Shown: positions 5,532 to 9,425 of the stretch, in pieces
Layout of the letters: every line of letters starts with the position of its first letter
Position numbering within the stretch: the stretch's first letter is position 1
DNA from: an uncultured Ruminococcus sp.
Lineage (GTDB): Bacteria; Bacillota; Clostridia; Oscillospirales; CAG-272
Reading direction: 5' to 3'
Length of the DNA: 9,425 nucleotides
NCBI GenBank assembly: GCA_902782785.1
Contig: CACZOH010000048.1
Location: 1 to 9,425 of the forward strand
The notes under the pieces: model-generated
The model's database searches: none
What the model was told of the DNA's origin: nothing
What the model saw: only the letters and a program-made list of their open reading frames with translations
Made by a program: the position numbers and the translations under genes

Positions 5532-7637
5532 ATGAAAAGGATAATATCGGTTTTACTTGTTTTATCAGCATTGCTGTTGCTCGGCTGTGATACCGTTTCC
5601 GTACCGGAAACTACGGAGTACGTGCAGCCGGTCGCTGAAACGACCGGAGTTGAGACGGAAACGGACGCCGAAACACAAGCTCCTTCAAAATATAACGAAT
5701 ACGGAGAAAAAGCAATGAATCAACTTGAAGAATATCTGAAAAACCCCGCGGATTTTCCGTTCTCCTTTAAATACGGCAGTGAAAAAACAACGGGCTTCGG
5801 CGAAGGATTTACGAAAAAGGGCGAGGAAAAAACAGAGGTATCCGACGGCGTTTTATATAACGTCAGCTTTTTACATAACAAAAGCGGAGTGACGTTTGAG
5901 GTGCGCGCAAAAACGTACTATGAGTTTGACGCGTGGGAATGGACGGTGTACGTCATAAACAACACCGACAAAACAACCGGCATATTCGCCGACCTTTACG
6001 CGGACGCGTATTTTGAAGGCGGCTCTCCCGTGCTTAAGGGCGTAAACGGTGATTTAGGCGATATGTACGCGCCCTACACAGTCGATCTGACGGACAAGGG
6101 AGTCAAAAAATCGTCAACCTCCGGTCGCCCCACGCACGGCGAATTTCCGTATTTCAACCTTGAGTACGGCGACGGTGGCGTTTTCATAGCCGTGGGCTGG
6201 CCTGGCTGCTGGAAGGCACATTTTGACGGCAAGGGCGGAGAAAGCACGCATTTCACCGCGGGACAGAACAAAATATCGACAAAGCTTCTGCCGGGTGAGA
6301 TGATCCGCACGCCGCTTATGACGTTCTTGCGCTACGACGGGCGCGACGAGGACAAAAACATGAATCTCTGGCGCAGATGGTTCATTCAGTGCAATATGAA
6401 AAAAGACACGAAAGGCGAGGTCATGAAGCCCGTCGTCGGCTGGGGCTCCGTGGTGCAGGGATGGACTACGCACGCGCTCAAGCGCACGTTCAAATCGTAT
6501 AAGACTCACGGCGTTGACCTCGATTACTTTTGGCTTGACGCGGGCTGGTACGTCAACACGGACGGCAACGGCTGTTCATGGCCGGAGACGGGTATGTGGA
6601 AGGTGAATACGGACGCGTTTCCCGATAAATTCGCCGAGATATCGCAGCTTTTGCATGACGCAGGCGGCAAAACCCTGTTATGGTTCGAGCCGGAGGTCGT
6701 CCGTTTCCCCAAGGACAAGTTCCTCGCGGCGAACGCGGATTTCAAAGAGGAATGGTTTTTGGGCACCGCGGCGGGAGGCTCCTGGCTTGAAGGGCAGCTT
6801 GTGGATCTCGGCAATCCGGAGCTCCGCGAATGGCTTTTGGCAAGGATTTGCACCGTACTTGACGAGGGCGGCATAGATATGTACCGTCAGGATTTCAACG
6901 TCGACCCCGCGCCCGTATGGAAAACGTGCGACGAAAAGGGCAGATCGGGCATAACGGAAAACAAATACGTTCAGGGATATCTCGCGCTTTGGGACGCGCT
7001 TCTTGAAAAATATCCCGATATGACGATAGATTCCTGCGCGTCCGGCGGCGGCAGAAACGATCTTGAAACTATGCGCCGCGCGGTACCGCTCCATATAAGC
7101 GACTACTGGGACGGACAAAACGGCAGATATGACGAGCGGCAGGCCATACTTCTCTCCCTCTCTCAGTGGCTGCCTTACTTCAAGCTTCAGGTAAACTCCA
7201 ACGAGGAGATCACGGAATACAGGCTCCGTTCTTGTATGGCGCCGTGGATAAACATGAACGTTCCGTCCATCAGCAAGCACACGCCGTGGGAGCTTATAAG
7301 AGAAAAAATAGCCGAATGGGAAAAGCTTTCTGAATTTTTCTACTCTGACTTTTACCCGCTTACGGAATACAGCGTGAAAAACGACGTATGGCGCGCATGG
7401 GAATACTATGACGAAAAGACCGACACGGGCGCGATACTCGCGTTCAGAGCAGACAACAGCAAGGAAGACGCAAAAACGCTTAAGATCCACGCAAAACCGG
7501 GCGTAAATTACAAGGTAGAAGACAAAAACGGTCTTATAGATCTGACCGTCAAGGGTGAGGAGCTTACCGCGGGGCTTGAAATAAAGCTTTCCGAGCCCGG
7601 CTCGTCCTCACTTATATTCATAACAAAATGCGGGTAA
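5532..7637 (+). CDS. Surface lipoprotein glycoside hydrolase, GH36 alpha-galactosidase family
   Basis: A 701-residue lipoprotein. The signal peptide ends in a lipobox LLGC (16-19), so Cys19 would be lipidated and the enzyme held on the outer face of the membrane. A Thr/Glu-rich linker (about 20-52) precedes an N-terminal beta-sandwich (about 75-280), a TIM barrel (about 295-590) and a C-terminal beta domain. Barrel motifs are DYFWLDAGWY (331-340), LLWFEPE, YRQDFN with Asp454 as probable nucleophile, CASGGGRNDLE, and HISDYWDG with Asp524 as probable acid/base. This ordering is that of clan GH-D/GH36 enzymes, which release alpha-linked galactose or N-acetylgalactosamine by a retaining mechanism. 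The usual KWDMN nucleophile motif is replaced by RQDFN, so substrate specificity may differ. ATG 5532 has GGGAG at 5521-5525. No clear promoter lies between the terminator and the start. The NPCBM gene follows after nine bases. Family firm, substrate open. Confidence 0.88.
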   Translation: MKRIISVLLVLSALLLLGCDTVSVPETTEYVQPVAETTGVETETDAETQAPSKYNEYGEKAMNQLEEYLKNPADFPFSFKYGSEKTTGFGEGFTKKGEEKTEVSDGVLYNVSFLHNKSGVTFEVRAKTYYEFDAWEWTVYVINNTDKTTGIFADLYADAYFEGGSPVLKGVNGDLGDMYAPYTVDLTDKGVKKSSTSGRPTHGEFPYFNLEYGDGGVFIAVGWPGCWKAHFDGKGGESTHFTAGQNKISTKLLPGEMIRTPLMTFLRYDGRDEDKNMNLWRRWFIQCNMKKDTKGEVMKPVVGWGSVVQGWTTHALKRTFKSYKTHGVDLDYFWLDAGWYVNTDGNGCSWPETGMWKVNTDAFPDKFAEISQLLHDAGGKTLLWFEPEVVRFPKDKFLAANADFKEEWFLGTAAGGSWLEGQLVDLGNPELREWLLARICTVLDEGGIDMYRQDFNVDPAPVWKTCDEKGRSGITENKYVQGYLALWDALLEKYPDMTIDSCASGGGRNDLETMRRAVPLHISDYWDGQNGRYDERQAILLSLSQWLPYFKLQVNSNEEITEYRLRSCMAPWINMNVPSISKHTPWELIREKIAEWEKLSEFFYSDFYPLTEYSVKNDVWRAWEYYDEKTDTGAILAFRADNSKEDAKTLKIHAKPGVNYKVEDKNGLIDLTVKGEELTAGLEIKLSEPGSSSLIFITKCG

Positions 7638-7646
7638 GGTGAGCGT

Positions 7647-8492
7647 ATGAAAAAGAGAATTTTATCTTTTCTGTCCGCGCTTACCGCGCTGCTGTTGCTG
7701 ACAATTCCCTGCCTTTCGGCTGAAAAGGAGAACGATATGAGTCTTATGTATCTCAGCGATATGGAATGGAGATCCGCGTCCATATATCCCGACGCGAACA
7801 AGGGCGTGCCGACGCGCGACGAAAACCTGTCGGGCGAGGAGCTGTGGCTGTGCGAGGATTATTTTGAAAAAGGCGTCTGCTTTCACGCGAACATCGGAAA
7901 GATCGCGTATCTTGAGGTCGACATTGAGGGAAAGGGCTTCAAAACGTTTCTCGCGTACGCCGGCACCGCGGAAAGCGAACTGTTTAACGTAACGATGGCG
8001 TCCGTACGCTTCACCTTTAAAGTCGACGGCAAGGTAAAGTTGAAAACGGGCGTTATCCGTCCGAACAAACCGCCGGAGATGATAACGGTCGACGTAAGCG
8101 GCGGCAGTATCCTGCGGATAGAGATGGACGACGGCGGCGACGGTATAAGCGGAGACTGGGGCGCTCTCGGATACGCCGTGTTTTCCGATAAGGAAAATAC
8201 AGACGATATTTTAGCCGAATTAGCGCCGGAAACCACCGCGCCGCAAACCGAAACAGAACCTGAAACCGAAACGGAGCCCGAAACCGAAACGGAGACGGAG
8301 ACGGAGACTGAAAAAATAACGGAAACGGAAGAGTTTACAGAGGCGCCGACCGAGCCCGAGCCGGTAACGACGGACGGCGGTTTGTCCGGCAAAAAAAGAG
8401 AATTCCCGGTAATACCCGTTATCATTGGCGCAGCGGCGTTCGTCTGCGCGGCAGCGGCAATTATAATATTCATTAAACGGAGGAAGAAATGA
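7647..8492 (+). CDS. Membrane-anchored NPCBM carbohydrate-binding protein
   Basis: A 281-residue exported protein. A signal peptide (1-25, ending CLSA) is followed by an NPCBM/NEW2-type domain at about 32-182. Its hallmarks are YLSDMEW near the start, KGVCFHA (the usual KGxxxHA motif), VRFTFKVDGKVKLKTGV and an ILRIEMDDGGDGISGDWG ending. NPCBM domains bind galactose-type glycans and are usually fused to GH27, GH36 or GH98 catalytic domains. Residues about 190-245 are a Thr/Glu/Pro repeat linker. A transmembrane segment at about 253-276 and a KRRKK tail anchor it; there is no LPxTG. The predicted topology is therefore an outside binding domain on a stalk. The gene starts nine bases after the GH36 stop, and its ribosome binding site AAGGTGAG (7636-7643) overlaps that stop codon, so coupling is likely. 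The stop overlaps the PHP gene start. Inference: it presents substrate to the neighbouring lipoprotein enzyme. Confidence 0.84.
   Translation: MKKRILSFLSALTALLLLTIPCLSAEKENDMSLMYLSDMEWRSASIYPDANKGVPTRDENLSGEELWLCEDYFEKGVCFHANIGKIAYLEVDIEGKGFKTFLAYAGTAESELFNVTMASVRFTFKVDGKVKLKTGVIRPNKPPEMITVDVSGGSILRIEMDDGGDGISGDWGALGYAVFSDKENTDDILAELAPETTAPQTETEPETETEPETETETETETEKITETEEFTEAPTEPEPVTTDGGLSGKKREFPVIPVIIGAAAFVCAAAAIIIFIKRRKK
8247..8312 (+). repeat. 18-base tandem repeat coding for Thr-Glu linker
   Basis: About 3.7 copies of an 18-base unit (ACCGAAACGGAGCCCGAA type) at 8247-8264, 8265-8282, 8283-8300 and a partial copy at 8301-8312. They encode TETEPE repeats in the stalk of the NPCBM protein. 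The copies differ mainly at third positions, with the Pro codon replaced by Thr in the third. Such repeats commonly vary in copy number, which would alter stalk length while keeping frame. Confidence 0.9.
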
Positions 8493-9421
8493 AAAAGTAT
8501 TTACTGCCAAAAAACTGCAAACCTTACAAGGCGAATCTTCACTGTCACAGCACGAAATCCGACGGGCGGTACGACGTGCAGAAGCTGAAAGAAATGTATA
8601 AATCGCGCGGATATTCGATAGTCGCGTTCTCCGACCATAACGTGCTGATACCGCACCCCGAGCTGCGGGAGGATGATTTCATACCCATGACGGCGACGGA
8701 GATCGACGTAAACGACGCGCACGGTCATTGTTACCATTTGAATTTCTTCTCTTCCGATAAGGACAAAACCGAATTTCCGCCGATTGAGCGCGTTTACAGC
8801 GTCGAGGGAGTAAACAAGATAATAAAAACGGGAAATGAAAACGGGTTTCTCTGCCAGTACAACCACCCGCGCTGGTCTTTCCAGAACGCGCCGGATTTCG
8901 TGGGTCTGCAGGGGCTGTGGAGCTTTGAGGTGTTCAACACCGGCTGTCAGATAGAAATGGACGACGGCTGGGGCGATTACGAATACGAGGTGATCTGCCG
9001 CGACGGTCACGTTTATCCCGTAACGACCGCGACGGACGACAACCACAACGGCATGACGGACGATCTTGATTCCCCCTACTGCGATTCCTTCAAGGGCTGG
9101 ACGACGATATACGCGCCCGCGCTTACGTACGGGGCGATATTTGAGGCAATGAAGCGCGGCGACTGCTACGGCACCACGGGACCGGAGATAACGGCGCTTT
9201 ATACCGAAAACGACCGCGTTTACGTTGAATGTACGCCGTCCGCGTACGTCGGCATCCGCTTTGAAAGCAGACGCGCGGACAGAAGGTGCTCTTTTGAAGA
9301 CGAAATAACGTCAGCCGATTTTGATATAAGCGGCGAATACGATCATTTCAGGATCATCGTCCGCGACAAATACGGAAACAGAGCGATGACAAGAGCGTTT
9401 ACGAAAAAAGAGTTAGAATAA
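8489..9421 (+). CDS. PHP-domain metal-dependent hydrolase
   Basis: A 310-residue cytoplasmic protein with no signal peptide. The PHP domain shows its metal-binding motifs in order: NLHCHSTKSDG (16-26; His18, His20, Asp25), FSDHN (47-51; Asp49, His50), ATEIDV (69-74; Glu71), the HCYHLNFF strand (80-87), QYNHPRW (123-129; His126), FEVFNTG (146-152) and TATDDNHN (180-187; Asp183, His186). PHP proteins are phosphoesterases with two or three metals, including histidinol phosphatase and nucleoside or sugar-phosphate phosphatases; the substrate here cannot be read from sequence. The C-terminal 100 residues look like a beta-rich extension. The start overlaps the NPCBM stop (ATGA 8489-8492), with GGAGG at 8479-8483. 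That tight link suggests a role in the same glycan pathway, for example on a phosphorylated product, but this is inference. The gene is complete, ending four bases before the window edge. Confidence 0.87.
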   Translation: MKKYLLPKNCKPYKANLHCHSTKSDGRYDVQKLKEMYKSRGYSIVAFSDHNVLIPHPELREDDFIPMTATEIDVNDAHGHCYHLNFFSSDKDKTEFPPIERVYSVEGVNKIIKTGNENGFLCQYNHPRWSFQNAPDFVGLQGLWSFEVFNTGCQIEMDDGWGDYEYEVICRDGHVYPVTTATDDNHNGMTDDLDSPYCDSFKGWTTIYAPALTYGAIFEAMKRGDCYGTTGPEITALYTENDRVYVECTPSAYVGIRFESRRADRRCSFEDEITSADFDISGEYDHFRIIVRDKYGNRAMTRAFTKKELE

Positions 9422-9425
9422 AAAA

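Noticed and set aside
8247..8312. CRISPR-like short repeats
   Set aside because: The units are directly adjacent with no spacers and encode an in-frame protein linker.
7883..8473. Long minus-strand reading frame with Ser/Val repeats opposite the NPCBM gene
   Set aside because: It is the antisense of the Thr/Glu repeat and lacks a ribosome binding site; the plus-strand product has clear domains.

Overview
The window looks like chromosome from an endospore-forming, anaerobic Clostridia-type Firmicute, probably an uncultured gut lineage. The evidence is spore-cortex genes (a PdaA-type deacetylase and a SleC-type cortex-lytic enzyme), strong AGGAGG-like ribosome binding sites, ATGA-coupled gene starts, a Gram-positive lipoprotein signal and Thr/Glu-rich cell-wall linkers. 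Base composition is near balanced, yet ATA is a very common isoleucine codon. I cannot name the genus.

Layout. (1) Positions 1-486, minus strand: the 5' part of a pdaA-like gene (muramic-delta-lactam synthesis in spore cortex), cut by the window edge. (2) 487-625: a short divergent intergenic region. (3) 626-5219, plus strand: a tight run of four genes. The first two together correspond to the SleC spore cortex-lytic enzyme: one encodes the N-terminal prodomain-like part, the other the SpoIID-like catalytic domain plus three peptidoglycan-binding domains. They are followed by a small protein with two peptidoglycan-binding domains and a ClpA/ClpC-type double AAA+ unfoldase. (4) 5251-5451: a 66-residue DUF1858 CxxC redox protein. 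It has its own perfect sigma-A promoter (TTGACA-N17-TATAAT) inside the last codons of the Clp gene, and a hairpin terminator follows. (5) 5532-9421: a three-gene carbohydrate unit of a lipoprotein GH36 (alpha-galactosidase family) enzyme, a membrane-anchored NPCBM carbohydrate-binding protein, and a cytoplasmic PHP-domain metal-dependent hydrolase. The last two overlap by ATGA.

How they may work together. PdaA makes the muramic-delta-lactam that marks cortex for later digestion, and the divergent SleC-like genes encode the machinery that digests cortex on germination, so regions 1-3 form a cortex make/break locus. The Clp unfoldase in the same run is the unexpected member. Regions 4 and 5 look functionally separate: a housekeeping redox protein, then a surface glycan-processing unit whose catalytic and binding parts are on separate anchored proteins.

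The most notable observations are the split SleC with its prodomain encoded separately, a Clp ATPase with an altered ClpP-docking tripeptide in a cortex-lysis operon, the consensus promoter embedded in the Clp 3' end, and the GH36/NPCBM/PHP unit. No RNA genes, CRISPR arrays, insertion sequences or phage genes were seen.
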